This document shows positions 7,605 through 16,213 of a DNA stretch of 64,000 nt, piece after piece; position 1 is the first letter of the stretch, and the number at the start of each line of letters is the position of its first letter. The stretch is from Lancefieldella parvula_C. GTDB lineage: Bacteria > Actinomycetota > Coriobacteriia > Coriobacteriales > Atopobiaceae. The DNA lies in the NCBI RefSeq assembly GCF_000758945.1, contig NZ_JRND01000004.1:1-64000 (forward strand), in the 5' to 3' direction. A program made the position numbers and the translations under genes. The notes below the pieces were generated by a model. That model worked only from the letters and a program-made list of their open reading frames with translations. It ran no database searches and was not told the DNA's origin.

Positions 7605-8792
7605 CTATCCCACAAAAGAACGGGCTAAAGCTCGTGCTTCTGCGTCTACAAGCGTCAATTGTTGAAGGTCTTCTACCCTTTGAACTTCAGAGGCATTCAT
7701 AGTCTCTGCAACAATGCGCTCAATATCAAGAAATGAACATCTTCCTCGTCTAAATGCATGGTTAGCAACTTCATTAGCTGCATTCATAATGCAAGGAAGC
7801 GTTCCTCCAACAGTTCCTGCATGACGAGCAAGAGCTAGGCATCCAAAGGTTTTCTCGTCAGCATAGTCGCCTGTGAGAGGAGCAGTCTCTTGCCACTCGA
7901 CAGGCTTTGCAATTGCCGGCCAGCGATGTGGATAGCTCAATGCAAACTGGATAGGCAGCCTCATATCAGAGGCTCCAAGCTGAGCCTTAACAGAGCCGTC
8001 CACAAACTCAACCATAGAATGAATGCGACTCTGGCGATGTACCAGCACCTCAAGCTTGTCCATAGGAGTATCAAAGAGATGATGAGCCTCAATGAGCTCA
8101 AGGCCCTTGTTCATGAGCGTGGCGCAGTCGATGGTAATCTTGGCACCCATCTTCCAGGTTGGATGCGCCAAGGCGTCGTCGGCCGAAACGTGTTTGAGCT
8201 GCTCGCGAGAATATCCGAAGAACGGACCACCAGAGCAGGTCAGCCAAATCCTCTGGATATCAGCGGGGTTCTCGCCAATAAGGCACTGGAAAATGGCACT
8301 GTGCTCGGAATCAACGGGGATGAGCTGGCCAGGCTTGACCAGAGGCATCAGAAGGTCTCCGCCAACAACAATGGACTCCTTGTTGGCGTATGCCAGCACC
8401 TTGCCAGCCTTTACAGCAGCTAGACCGGCGTAAATGCCAGCCTCTCCCACTACTGCGTTGACCACGCAGTCAACCTCGTCCAGCTCAGCAAGCGCCTGAA
8501 CTGCCTCGGGACCAAAGCTTGCCTTGCAGCCTTGAGGCAAGCTGTCGAGAAGAGCGTTGCCCTTGACACTTGCATCGGCAAAAGCAACGTATTTGCAGTT
8601 GAACTCAGTTGCTGCCTTCACGGCAAACTCAGCCGACGACCTCACCGCAAGGGCAACTACCTGCACCTTTTGCGGGAAATGACGGCATACATCAAGCGTC
8701 TGCATGCCCACAGAGCCCGAAGCTCCAAGGACAGCAACGCGTAATGGCTCATGCCTAGCGGCACGAGGCGCAGTATCTTCAAAAATGCTCAA
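7605..8792 (-). CDS. dxr: 1-deoxy-D-xylulose 5-phosphate reductoisomerase
   Basis: First committed MEP-pathway step: DXP to MEP with NADPH. 395 residues. The N-terminal nucleotide motif is 'VAVLGASGSVGMQTLDV', followed by 'YANKESIVVGGDLL', 'PVDSEHSAIFQ' (metal and substrate residues) and 'LTCSGGPFFG'. A TTG start at 8792 lies 3 bases after the cdsA stop, with GGAG inside the end of cdsA, so translation is probably coupled. Length and motifs are normal. Confidence 0.97.
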   Translation of the reverse strand: MSIFEDTAPRAARHEPLRVAVLGASGSVGMQTLDVCRHFPQKVQVVALAVRSSAEFAVKAATEFNCKYVAFADASVKGNALLDSLPQGCKASFGPEAVQALAELDEVDCVVNAVVGEAGIYAGLAAVKAGKVLAYANKESIVVGGDLLMPLVKPGQLIPVDSEHSAIFQCLIGENPADIQRIWLTCSGGPFFGYSREQLKHVSADDALAHPTWKMGAKITIDCATLMNKGLELIEAHHLFDTPMDKLEVLVHRQSRIHSMVEFVDGSVKAQLGASDMRLPIQFALSYPHRWPAIAKPVEWQETAPLTGDYADEKTFGCLALARHAGTVGGTLPCIMNAANEVANHAFRRGRCSFLDIERIVAETMNASEVQRVEDLQQLTLVDAEARALARSFVG

Positions 8793-8795
8793 AAC

Positions 8796-9824
8796 CTATG
8801 CTCCAAACGGCAGCGCAATAGGAAGCTTGACCTGGCTAAAGAGCACGGCAAGCTGGAAGAGAAGAAACGCCGCCATAGTTCCAAAAATCATCGAATCGGT
8901 TCTATCAAGCAGGCCACCATGGCCAGGCATAATTGAACCGGAGTCTTTAAGACCTACTCCTCGCTTAATGCGAGACTCAAAGAGGTCTCCCACAACGGAG
9001 AAAATACCCTCAGTTATGCCAAAGAGCAGGGCAAACAGAGGATTCATATCAATGGCACCAAACACGGCAATCAAGAACCACACCAGCATTGAGCCTAAAA
9101 GGCCACCGTAGAAGCCTTCCCAGCTTTTATTTGGAGAAATTCTTGGCGCCAGTTTATGCTTGCCAAATTTAGATCCAAACAAATACGCAAAAGAATCGTT
9201 AGCCCACACAGAGAGCATGACAGCAAGCGTGATCCAAGGAATAGAAAAACTAGGCTCTGTGGACCTTAGTAGCACCACTGTAGAAAGAGAAAGCGAGGTA
9301 TACAATGGTCCAAAGGCCGTAACAGCCACGTCTGCAAGGTTTGCTCGCGGAGTAAAGACATACCAAAGACCACAAAGGATAATCAAAAGCAGGGAGAATG
9401 CCAGCGGAAAAACGTGACCAAAATACGCAATTATGGGGAAAATAAGCGAGAAAACAAGGCCAAGAGGCTCGTTTGGCATACGTCCGCCCATGCGACAAAT
9501 GTGGAAGAACTCAGAGCAGCACAGCCATCCCATACCAGCAATCAAAACAATGGTGGCTTCTTTGCCCACAAACAGAGCTGCAAGCACAATAGCTGCATAA
9601 ACTACGCCAGACAGAGTTCTGGTCAAAAGCTTTTCGGTGACGCCACGAACACGCTGGCCCATAAGGTTACCAGCGGATCTCTGCAGCTCTTTAAGTGAGC
9701 GACGAATCTCCAGCTTTTCAATCTGTCTATCAATTCCAACACTACCTGTTTCTTCAGGATTTAACTGAGAGTCAGTATCAATCCTGGAAGTAGGCTTTTT
9801 GGAATCGCGCGTATTGTCCACCAC
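8796..9824 (-). CDS. cdsA: Phosphatidate cytidylyltransferase
   Basis: Makes CDP-diacylglycerol from phosphatidate and CTP at the membrane. 342 residues, longer than the usual 270-ish because of a charged N-terminal extension of about 70 residues before the first helix. About eight hydrophobic helices follow. The C-terminal CDP-alcohol signature is complete: 'ISPNKSWEGFYGG' and 'VGDLFESRIKRGVGLKDSG', then 'PGHGGLLDRTDS'. The GTG start overlaps the uppS stop by one base and has GGAGGAG 7 bases upstream. The long cytosolic N-terminus is unusual; function unknown. Confidence 0.95.
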   Translation of the reverse strand: MVDNTRDSKKPTSRIDTDSQLNPEETGSVGIDRQIEKLEIRRSLKELQRSAGNLMGQRVRGVTEKLLTRTLSGVVYAAIVLAALFVGKEATIVLIAGMGWLCCSEFFHICRMGGRMPNEPLGLVFSLIFPIIAYFGHVFPLAFSLLLIILCGLWYVFTPRANLADVAVTAFGPLYTSLSLSTVVLLRSTEPSFSIPWITLAVMLSVWANDSFAYLFGSKFGKHKLAPRISPNKSWEGFYGGLLGSMLVWFLIAVFGAIDMNPLFALLFGITEGIFSVVGDLFESRIKRGVGLKDSGSIMPGHGGLLDRTDSMIFGTMAAFLLFQLAVLFSQVKLPIALPFGA

Positions 9825-10603
9825 TATTTCACTCCTCCGAATCGCCTCTCGCGACTCTGATAGTCCTTAATGGCGCGCAAAAAATCCCACTTAGAGAAGT
9901 CAGGCCAGTAAGTTTGCGTAACATACAGCTCCGAGTAAGCCAGCTGCCATAGCAAATAGTTAGAAAGCCTCAGCTCTCCTGACGTGCGAATCAAAAGGTC
10001 TGGATCAGAAAGTCCTGCTGTATAGAGGTTCTTCTCGAGGTCTGCTGGAGTCACCGAATCAGCAGACACACTACCCTCAGCAATTTGGTTGGCGAGAAGA
10101 ACAGCTGCCCTGGTCAGCTCCGCGCGGGAGCCATAATTAACCGCAAGTGCAAACGTCATACCAGTGTTTTGTGCGGTCTCATCAAGTCCGCGCTGGAAGG
10201 TCTTGCGAGTCTTCTCTGGCAAAGCCTCAAGGTCACCAAAGAAACGCAACTTTACGTTCTCTTGATGAAACAGCGGAAGCTCTTTGAGTAGCGTCTCTGC
10301 AAACAGACGCATAAGCAAGTCAACTTCACGCTGAGGGCGTTTCCAGTTTTCTGTAGAGAACGCATAAACCGACAGAACGTCCAATCCAAGACGCACGCTT
10401 GTAGTAACAGCCTCGCGCAAAGAAAGAACACCGGCCTTATGACCTTCAGTTCTGTCAAGTCCGCGAGCTGTAGCCCATCTGCCGTTTCCATCCATAATGA
10501 TGGAAACGTGACACGGAATACTTTCTAAATTGATATCAGAGAGACTGATATCTTCTGGTGCGTCAGAGAAATACTGGACGAGTTTGTCTGTATCAAACTG
10601 CAC
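9824..10603 (-). CDS. uppS: Undecaprenyl diphosphate synthase
   Basis: cis-Prenyltransferase that makes the C55 carrier lipid for peptidoglycan. 259 residues. The catalytic P-loop-like motif is 'IIMDGNGRWATARGL', then 'GHKAG', 'SVYAFSTENWKRP', and the C-terminal 'PDLLIRTSGELRLSNYLLWQ' with 'SELYVT'. It begins with GTG immediately after frr and is coupled to cdsA downstream. Confidence 0.96.
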   Translation of the reverse strand: MQFDTDKLVQYFSDAPEDISLSDINLESIPCHVSIIMDGNGRWATARGLDRTEGHKAGVLSLREAVTTSVRLGLDVLSVYAFSTENWKRPQREVDLLMRLFAETLLKELPLFHQENVKLRFFGDLEALPEKTRKTFQRGLDETAQNTGMTFALAVNYGSRAELTRAAVLLANQIAEGSVSADSVTPADLEKNLYTAGLSDPDLLIRTSGELRLSNYLLWQLAYSELYVTQTYWPDFSKWDFLRAIKDYQSRERRFGGVK

Positions 10604-11149
10604 TTAAATCTCCATGATTTCTGAAGTCTTGGTCTTAAGAAGAGACTCAATCTGTGCAATATAGGTATCGGTCAGCTTCTGAATACCGTTCTTCTCGCGC
10701 TTCTGATCGTCCTCAGAGAGCTCCTCATCGCGCTCAATCTTGCCGTTAACGTCACGACGAACGTTACGAACAGCTACGCGAGCCTCCTCAGCAATCTGAG
10801 AGCACTCTTTAGCAAGCTCACGACGGCGCTCCTCGGTTGGCATTGGGAAAGGAAGCCTGATAGCAGAGCCATCATTAGATGGAGTAATACCAAGGTCAGA
10901 AGTCTCAATGGCCTTCTCGATGCTCTTTAGAGCAGTCTTATCCCATGGCTCTACAAGCAGCATAGATGCCTCAGGAACCTTGATAGCTGCAAGCTGAGAA
11001 ATTGGGGTTGGCTGGCCATAGTAGTCTACCTTGATGTGATCAAGCGCATGTGGATTTGCGCGACCAGTACGAACACGACCAAAGTTATTCTTAAGTGCCT
11101 CGATGCACTTCTCCATAGACTGCTTAGCTTTATCAGAATGAACGCTCAT
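10604..11149 (-). CDS. frr: Ribosome recycling factor
   Basis: Splits post-termination ribosomes together with EF-G. 181 residues, near the family norm of 185. It contains 'LKNNFGRVRTGRANPHALD', 'VDYYGQPTPISQLA' and the C-terminal 'ERDEELSEDDQKREKNGIQKLT' helix. The ATG overlaps the pyrH stop; GAGGAGGA lies in the pyrH tail. pyrH-frr is a conserved pair. Confidence 0.97.
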   Translation of the reverse strand: MSVHSDKAKQSMEKCIEALKNNFGRVRTGRANPHALDHIKVDYYGQPTPISQLAAIKVPEASMLLVEPWDKTALKSIEKAIETSDLGITPSNDGSAIRLPFPMPTEERRRELAKECSQIAEEARVAVRNVRRDVNGKIERDEELSEDDQKREKNGIQKLTDTYIAQIESLLKTKTSEIMEI

Positions 11150-11898
11150 TAGTCCTCCTCAACGACAGTAGTACCGACTTCTTCTCCGGAAATTGCCTTC
11201 ATGAAAACGCCTTCAGACTGCATGTCAAATACAAGAATTGGCATCTTATTGTCTTTGCACAGTGCAATTGCTGCAGCGTCCATAACCTTAAGTTCTTTAG
11301 CGAGAACATCTTTGTAGGTGACCGTGTCATACTTAACGGCATCTGCATGAGTAACTGGATCGCAGTCGTAAATACCATCTACCTTTGTTGCCTTCATCAG
11401 AGACTCTGCGCCAATCTCGCAAGCGCGAAGAGCTGCAGCAGTATCAGTAGTGAAGTAAGGGTTACCGGTACCTGCAGCAAAGATGACAATACGGCCTTTC
11501 TCAAGGTGCCTAATGGCACGACGGCGAATATAAGGCTCTGCAACCTGAGCCATGGAAATTGCACTCATAACACGGCAATCCATGCCATTGCGCTCAAAAC
11601 AATCTTGGAGTGAGAGAGCGTTGATTACTGTTGCAAGCATGCCCATATTGTCGCCCTGGGCACGATCCATGCCAGCTGCTGCCTGAGAAACGCCTCTAAA
11701 GATGTTTCCGCCGCCAACAACAATGGCAACCTGAACGCCAGACTCCCAAACAGGCTTAATTTCTTTAGCAAGCATTTCTGGAATTGAAGGGTCAATACCA
11801 AAGGATTGCTCACCCATCAATGCTTCACCAGAAAGCTTTAAAAGTACTCTCTTGTATTTAGCTGAAGACAAAGCTTCCTCGCTCTCTCCGTTTGCCAT
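11149..11898 (-). CDS. pyrH: UMP kinase
   Basis: Phosphorylates UMP to UDP; hexameric amino-acid-kinase fold. 249 residues from ATG 11898 (MANGESEEALSSAKYKRVLLKLSGEAL). Motifs: 'LKLSGEALMGEQSFGID', 'VVGGGNIFRG' and 'GTGNPYFTTDTAAALRA'. A longer frame to 11982 starts inside the tsf terminator and is rejected. No Shine-Dalgarno precedes the ATG, and a TAAAAT box ends only 10 bases upstream, so the transcript may be nearly leaderless. First gene of the run to proS. Confidence 0.95.
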   Translation of the reverse strand: MANGESEEALSSAKYKRVLLKLSGEALMGEQSFGIDPSIPEMLAKEIKPVWESGVQVAIVVGGGNIFRGVSQAAAGMDRAQGDNMGMLATVINALSLQDCFERNGMDCRVMSAISMAQVAEPYIRRRAIRHLEKGRIVIFAAGTGNPYFTTDTAAALRACEIGAESLMKATKVDGIYDCDPVTHADAVKYDTVTYKDVLAKELKVMDAAAIALCKDNKMPILVFDMQSEGVFMKAISGEEVGTTVVEED

Positions 11899-11908
11899 AG
11901 TTGTAATA

Positions 11909-11914
11909 ATTTTA
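11909..11914 (-). promoter_or_regulatory. Candidate -10 box for pyrH
   Basis: Minus-strand TAAAAT ends 10 bases before the pyrH ATG. A normal start site 5-8 bases further on would leave a leader of only a few bases. The -35 is not recognisable, so confidence is modest. Confidence 0.35.
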
Positions 11915-11949
11915 ACAAACGACGCCGTAAGTTTTGCAGGAATCGCGTT

Positions 11950-11980
11950 AAAAAAAGAGCCGGTTGAAGACAACCGGCTC
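11950..11980 (-). terminator. Strong terminator after tsf
   Basis: A perfect 10-bp stem GAGCCGGTTG/CAACCGGCTC with a 4-base loop is followed by seven T residues on the minus strand, 22 bases beyond the tsf stop. It separates rpsB-tsf from pyrH. Confidence 0.95.
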
Positions 11981-12002
11981 AAAATAATTGAAGTAAAAAG
12001 TC

Positions 12003-12875
12003 TTACTCTTCACCAAAAGCAAAACGCACGAAGCTGACAATCTTAACCTCGTCGTCAACCTTCTTGGAGAGCAGCTTTGCGTACTCAGAAATGGTCATAT
12101 CTGGGTCCTTAACAAATGCCTGCTCAGTAAGGACATACTCCTTGTAGTACTTCTCGAGACGACCATAAGCCATCTTCTCCTGAATAGCCTCAGGCTTGCC
12201 GGACTCAGCAGCCTGTGCCTTGTAAATGGAGAGCTCGTGATCAACGATGTCCTGTGGAACATCCTCACGGCGAGCAGCAACTGGAGCAGCTGCAGCTACC
12301 TGCATTGCAACGTCGTGTGCAAAGTTCTTGAAGTCCTGAGACTCAGCGGTCTCTGGCTTGTTGAACTCAAAGGTAACAATGTCAGCAAGCTTGCCACCAA
12401 GGTGGATGTAGCTAGCAAGTGCACCGTTTGCAGCCTCAACACGCTGGAAACGAAGAACACGCATGTTCTCACCGATGTTGTGAATCTTATCGGTGATTGC
12501 CTCGTCGACGGTCTCGTCGCCAAGCTTAGCAGCCTTGAGCTCCTCAACGTCAGCTGGGTTGCTCTCAACGACAACTGAAGCAAGCTCGCCAGCAAAGCCG
12601 GTGAACTGTGGGTTAGTACCAACAAAGTCAGTCTCGCAGGAGAGCTCGAGGATTGCACCAGTCTTGCCGTCTGGGCTGATGAAGGTAGCAATGGTACCCT
12701 CGTTGGTGTCACGACCAGCACGCTTAACTGCCTTAGCAACGCCCATAGTACGAAGAATATCTACTGCCTTCTCAATATCGCCCTCAGCCTCGACGAGTGC
12801 CTTCTTGCACTCCATCATAGGAGAGCTGGTCATATCACGAAGCTGCTTAACAAGTGCTGCGGTAATCTCTGCCAT
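12003..12875 (-). CDS. tsf: Elongation factor Ts
   Basis: Guanine-nucleotide exchange factor for EF-Tu. 290 residues. The N-terminal UBA-like domain reads 'AALVKQLRDMTSSPMMECKKALVEAEGDIEKAVDILR', and the core holds 'ELSCETDFVGTNPQF'. The ATG is preceded by GGAGGAAAAC. It follows rpsB by 55 bases in the conserved rpsB-tsf operon and ends at a strong terminator. Confidence 0.97.
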   Translation of the reverse strand: MAEITAALVKQLRDMTSSPMMECKKALVEAEGDIEKAVDILRTMGVAKAVKRAGRDTNEGTIATFISPDGKTGAILELSCETDFVGTNPQFTGFAGELASVVVESNPADVEELKAAKLGDETVDEAITDKIHNIGENMRVLRFQRVEAANGALASYIHLGGKLADIVTFEFNKPETAESQDFKNFAHDVAMQVAAAAPVAARREDVPQDIVDHELSIYKAQAAESGKPEAIQEKMAYGRLEKYYKEYVLTEQAFVKDPDMTISEYAKLLSKKVDDEVKIVSFVRFAFGEE

Positions 12876-12930
12876 GTTTTCCTCCCAAAAATCTACTGAA
12901 TAACTAAATTATTTAACCCGTTGCTAAGAG

Positions 12931-13671
12931 TTACTCAGCAGCTGGGGTCTCGGACTCAGCGCCCATCTCTTCAGCAGAAATCTGCTCCTTGCCGCTACCT
13001 GCAAGAATTGCGTCTGCAGCAAGCTGGCACATAAGAGAAATGGAACGAATAGCATCGTCATTTGCAGGAATGCCGTAATCAACAACATCTGGATCAGAGT
13101 TGGTGTCAAGCAGGGAGACAACTGGAATGTGAAGACGGTTTGCCTCACGGATTGCGTTCTCTTCACGCTTGGAATCAACAACAAAGAGAGCCTGTGGAAG
13201 AGAAGTCATATCACGGACGCCACCGAGATTAAGCTGAAGCTTCAGAAGCTCCTTGTTCTTAAGAGCCTGCTCCTTCTTAGGAAGAGTTGCCATGCGGCCA
13301 TCCTCTACCATTGCCTCAAGCTCCTCAAGGCGCTTGATGCGGGAACGCATGGTGACAAAGTTGGTGAGCATACCGCCAAGCCAACGCTGGTTGATGTAAG
13401 GCATGTTTGCACGAGCTGCCTCAGTAGCGATTGGCTCCTGAGCCTGCTTCTTGGTACCGACGAAGAGAACGCGGCCACCCTTAGATGCAACATTCTTCAG
13501 GAAAGTGTAAGCAGCGTCTGCGCCAAGCATGGTCTGCTTAAGGTCAAGAATGTAAATGCCGTTGCGCTCACCAAAGATGTATGGCTTCATCTTAGGGTTC
13601 CAACGACGAGTCTGGTGACCATAGTGGCAACCAGCATCCAGAAGAGTCTGAATAGTAATCTTTGCAGCCAT
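12931..13671 (-). CDS. rpsB: 30S ribosomal protein S2
   Basis: Small-subunit protein. 246 residues starting MAAKITIQTLLDAGCHYGHQ, followed by 'RRWNPKMKPYIFGERNGIYILDL' features and 'YINQRWLGGMLTNF'. ATG 13671 is preceded by GGAGGTAAAA; the ATG at 13683 that precedes this site is rejected. An acidic tail 'EEMGAESETPAAE' follows the conserved core. First gene of rpsB-tsf, with a structured leader. Confidence 0.97.
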   Translation of the reverse strand: MAAKITIQTLLDAGCHYGHQTRRWNPKMKPYIFGERNGIYILDLKQTMLGADAAYTFLKNVASKGGRVLFVGTKKQAQEPIATEAARANMPYINQRWLGGMLTNFVTMRSRIKRLEELEAMVEDGRMATLPKKEQALKNKELLKLQLNLGGVRDMTSLPQALFVVDSKREENAIREANRLHIPVVSLLDTNSDPDVVDYGIPANDDAIRSISLMCQLAADAILAGSGKEQISAEEMGAESETPAAE

Positions 13672-13783
13672 TTTTACCTCCATTGGTTGTTCCTCCGTAC
13701 GAGTTCAAGCCTTGTTAAAACCACCCAACACCTGGCTTAGCGTTAGGCACCACGGCAAACAAGTAGTCGTACGTGCGATTTTG

Positions 13784-13820
13784 TGCTGTTTGGTAACAGC
13801 ATGTTGTGCTTCTACACAAC
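13784..13820 (-). promoter_or_regulatory. rpsB leader: two consecutive hairpins
   Basis: Just after the predicted rpsB start site are GTTGTG/CACAAC (13803-13820) and TGCTGTT/AACAGCA (13784-13801), two small perfect hairpins in a roughly 150-base leader. The arrangement is consistent with autoregulation by S2, which is known for rpsB in other bacteria; here it is inference. Confidence 0.45.
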
Positions 13821-13827
13821 TTTTGAA

Positions 13828-13857
13828 AGTATAGCAGGAAAACAAGGGTTGCGTCTA
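13828..13857 (-). promoter_or_regulatory. rpsB promoter
   Basis: Minus-strand TAGACG (13857-13852), 18-base spacer, TATACT (13833-13828). It points into rpsB-tsf. Confidence 0.65.
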
Positions 13858-13942
13858 TAAAGAATTTAGACCATAACCTCTACAAATACTGCGTAAATGC
13901 AATAAACTTCTTTGCGCAAGATATTTCGCAACAACGCTCAGC

Positions 13943-14869
13943 TTATTTTGATCTTGGATGAGCTGCTTTTGCTGCTTCTTTGAGCCTGTCAACTGACAAA
14001 TGCGTATACACCTGTGTAGTTGAAAGTGATTCATGACCTAAAAGCTCCTGTACAACACGAAGATCTGCTCCACCACCAAGAAGTTCTGTGGCGTATGTAT
14101 GTCTCATAGCGTGTGGAGAGAGTGAGCTATCTAGTCCTGCAGCCGTTAGATACGACGAAAAAACCTTGCGCAAAGAATCCGCGCTCATAGTATTTCCTCT
14201 TACGGAAATAAAAAGAGCCGAATGTGCACGGCCCGCTTTATCTTTCAACAAAAGCGTAGGTCGAGAAGAACTTAGGTACTTTTTAAGCCACCCGATAGCT
14301 GACTCATAGAGCGGAACAATTCGCTCTTTAGAGCCTTTACCAAAGAGACGCACTGTTCCATTTTGCAAATCAACCTGTTCAAGCTTGAGAGACGCTACCT
14401 CAGAAATACGAGCTCCTGTTGCATACAAAAACTCAAGAAATGCTCTATCTCTAAGCCCTACCGCGGTTGAAACATCACATGATTCTAAAAGCCTATTTAC
14501 ATCGGAATCAGTCATAGTGTGTGGAAGATTTCGTGGCGCTCGAGGATTGCTCAGTGAAAGAGCTGGGTCTGTGGCAATCAGTTTTTCTCGCTGCATCCAT
14601 TTGTAAAAACCACGCAACGCAGATAAATGCCTATTTAGTGTTTTTGCTGAATATTGAGCCTGTTTGAGATAGGCCAAATAGAGACGAAGGCTTCTGTGAT
14701 CAACCCGAGTTACGGCAATACCTTCCCTACTACACCACTGCTCAAATGCCAAAAGATCAGTCTGATATGACCTTAGGGTATTCTCGGAAAGATTCCTGAC
14801 CTTACTTAGATACTCAATAAATTGTTCAACATGACTACCCTGCTCTTTTGAAATAGCCACGTTAATCAC
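13943..14869 (-). CDS. Tyrosine recombinase, XerC/XerD family
   Basis: Site-specific recombinase; 308 residues, the length of chromosomal Xer proteins. The N-terminal SAM-like core-binding domain covers residues about 10-95. The catalytic domain shows Arg in 'ATGARISEVASL', Lys in 'GKGSKER', 'HAMRHTYATELL', His in 'LGHESLSTTQVYTH' and the nucleophile Tyr in that last motif. It follows trmFO with an 8-base overlap, a common actinobacterial and Firmicute arrangement for xerC. Likely resolves chromosome dimers. No integrase neighbours, att repeats or phage genes, so a mobile-element integrase is unlikely. I leave C versus D open. Confidence 0.88.
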   Translation of the reverse strand: MINVAISKEQGSHVEQFIEYLSKVRNLSENTLRSYQTDLLAFEQWCSREGIAVTRVDHRSLRLYLAYLKQAQYSAKTLNRHLSALRGFYKWMQREKLIATDPALSLSNPRAPRNLPHTMTDSDVNRLLESCDVSTAVGLRDRAFLEFLYATGARISEVASLKLEQVDLQNGTVRLFGKGSKERIVPLYESAIGWLKKYLSSSRPTLLLKDKAGRAHSALFISVRGNTMSADSLRKVFSSYLTAAGLDSSLSPHAMRHTYATELLGGGADLRVVQELLGHESLSTTQVYTHLSVDRLKEAAKAAHPRSK

Positions 14870-16196
14870 ACTTCATGCAATCAAAAAGATCCTGACGAGA
14901 AGAGATGTAGTCATCAAAGTCTTTATGAGCACGCTCTGCCATCTTTTGACGACGTTCGTCTTTTCTTTTGATATGCTCGTCCAGTGGCTCAAAAATTCCA
15001 AAGTTAACATGCATGGGCTGATAATCTTTGGTGTTTGGGTTTGTCGCATAACCTACAAGAGAGCCAAACGAAGTGGTCGAAGGAAGCCTGACTTCCTCTT
15101 TGTTCAACAAACGAGCGTACAAGTTAAGCGCAGCAAGCAATCCAGATGCTATAGCCTCAACATAGCCTTCTGTACCCGTTATTTGACCTGCAAGAATAGT
15201 AAAAGTACCCGGAATTCCAAACGAGCCATCAAGTGCATGAGGAGAGTCAACAAAAGAGTTTCTGTGCATGACGCCGTAGCGAACAAACTCAGCGTTTTCC
15301 AACCCTGGGATGAGGGTAAATACGCGTTTTTGCTCTCCCCAGGTAAGATTTGTCTGAAAACCAACCAGATTAAATGCTGTCTTAGCTGCATTTTCTGCAC
15401 GAAGCTGAACTGCTGCCCAGGGGCGTTTACCCGTTCTGGGGTCAATAAGTCCTACTGGCTTTAAAGCGCCAAATCTAATGGAATCATGTCCTGTTCTTGC
15501 TACTTCCTCAATAGGCTGACAAGCTTGGAACAAATCAGACTGCTCAAAATCGTGGCCAATAACACGTTTAGCTGCAAGTAACTCATCAACAAATGTGTCG
15601 TATTCCTCTTTATTCATGGGGCAATTGAGGTAATCGCCAATTCCCAAGTCCTCATAACGAGATTGAGAGAAGGCAATTGAATGGTCAATTGATTCATAAG
15701 ACACAATAGGCGCTGCTGCATCAAAAAACGACATTCTGTTAGTTCCAACACGCTTAGAAATTGCTTCGTACAAGCTATCTGAGCACAGTGGTCCTGCAGC
15801 AATAACTGTTGGCTCATCAGATAACTCCGTGACCTCTGCATGAGTTACCGAGATGTTTGGATGATTTATGATCTGCTCAGTAACAGCCTTTGAAAACTCT
15901 TCTCTATTGACCGCAAGCGCGCCGCCTGCAGGAACAGAGTTTTCTTCTGCTATACGGAGCAGAAAACTGCCCATCTTTTTAAGCTCAGACTTTAAAATTC
16001 CAGCTGCAGAATCTTCCTTAGTTGACTTCAGAGAGTTGGAGCAGACCAGCTCAGCAAACATATCTGTGTGGTGTGCTGGAGAAGAAACAACAGGGCGCTG
16101 CTCAATGAGCTCTACAGAAACACCACGTGAAGCAAGCTGTAAAGCACATTCGCTTCCAGCTAAACCAGCGCCAACTACAGTAACTTTTTGTGTCAT
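14862..16196 (-). CDS. trmFO: Folate- and FAD-dependent tRNA (uracil-54-C5) methyltransferase
   Basis: Makes ribothymidine at position 54 of tRNA using methylene-THF. 444 residues. The FAD-binding Rossmann motif is 'VTVVGAGLAGSECALQLASRG', followed by 'MFAELVCSNSLKS' and 'FEPVGL'-like segments ('FGALKPVGLIDPRTGKRPWA' region). 'ITGTEGYVEAIASGL' lies near the C-terminus. The upstream dprA-comM-yraN and downstream xer order matches the usual context. Confidence 0.95.
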   Translation of the reverse strand: MTQKVTVVGAGLAGSECALQLASRGVSVELIEQRPVVSSPAHHTDMFAELVCSNSLKSTKEDSAAGILKSELKKMGSFLLRIAEENSVPAGGALAVNREEFSKAVTEQIINHPNISVTHAEVTELSDEPTVIAAGPLCSDSLYEAISKRVGTNRMSFFDAAAPIVSYESIDHSIAFSQSRYEDLGIGDYLNCPMNKEEYDTFVDELLAAKRVIGHDFEQSDLFQACQPIEEVARTGHDSIRFGALKPVGLIDPRTGKRPWAAVQLRAENAAKTAFNLVGFQTNLTWGEQKRVFTLIPGLENAEFVRYGVMHRNSFVDSPHALDGSFGIPGTFTILAGQITGTEGYVEAIASGLLAALNLYARLLNKEEVRLPSTTSFGSLVGYATNPNTKDYQPMHVNFGIFEPLDEHIKRKDERRQKMAERAHKDFDDYISSRQDLFDCMKCD

Positions 16197-16213
16197 TGTT
16201 CACCTATCACACA

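Noticed and set aside
11899..11982. N-terminal extension of pyrH
   Set aside because: The extra codons run through the tsf terminator hairpin.
13943..14869. Tyrosine recombinase as a mobile-element integrase
   Set aside because: Typical Xer length, housekeeping operon context, no att repeats or phage genes.
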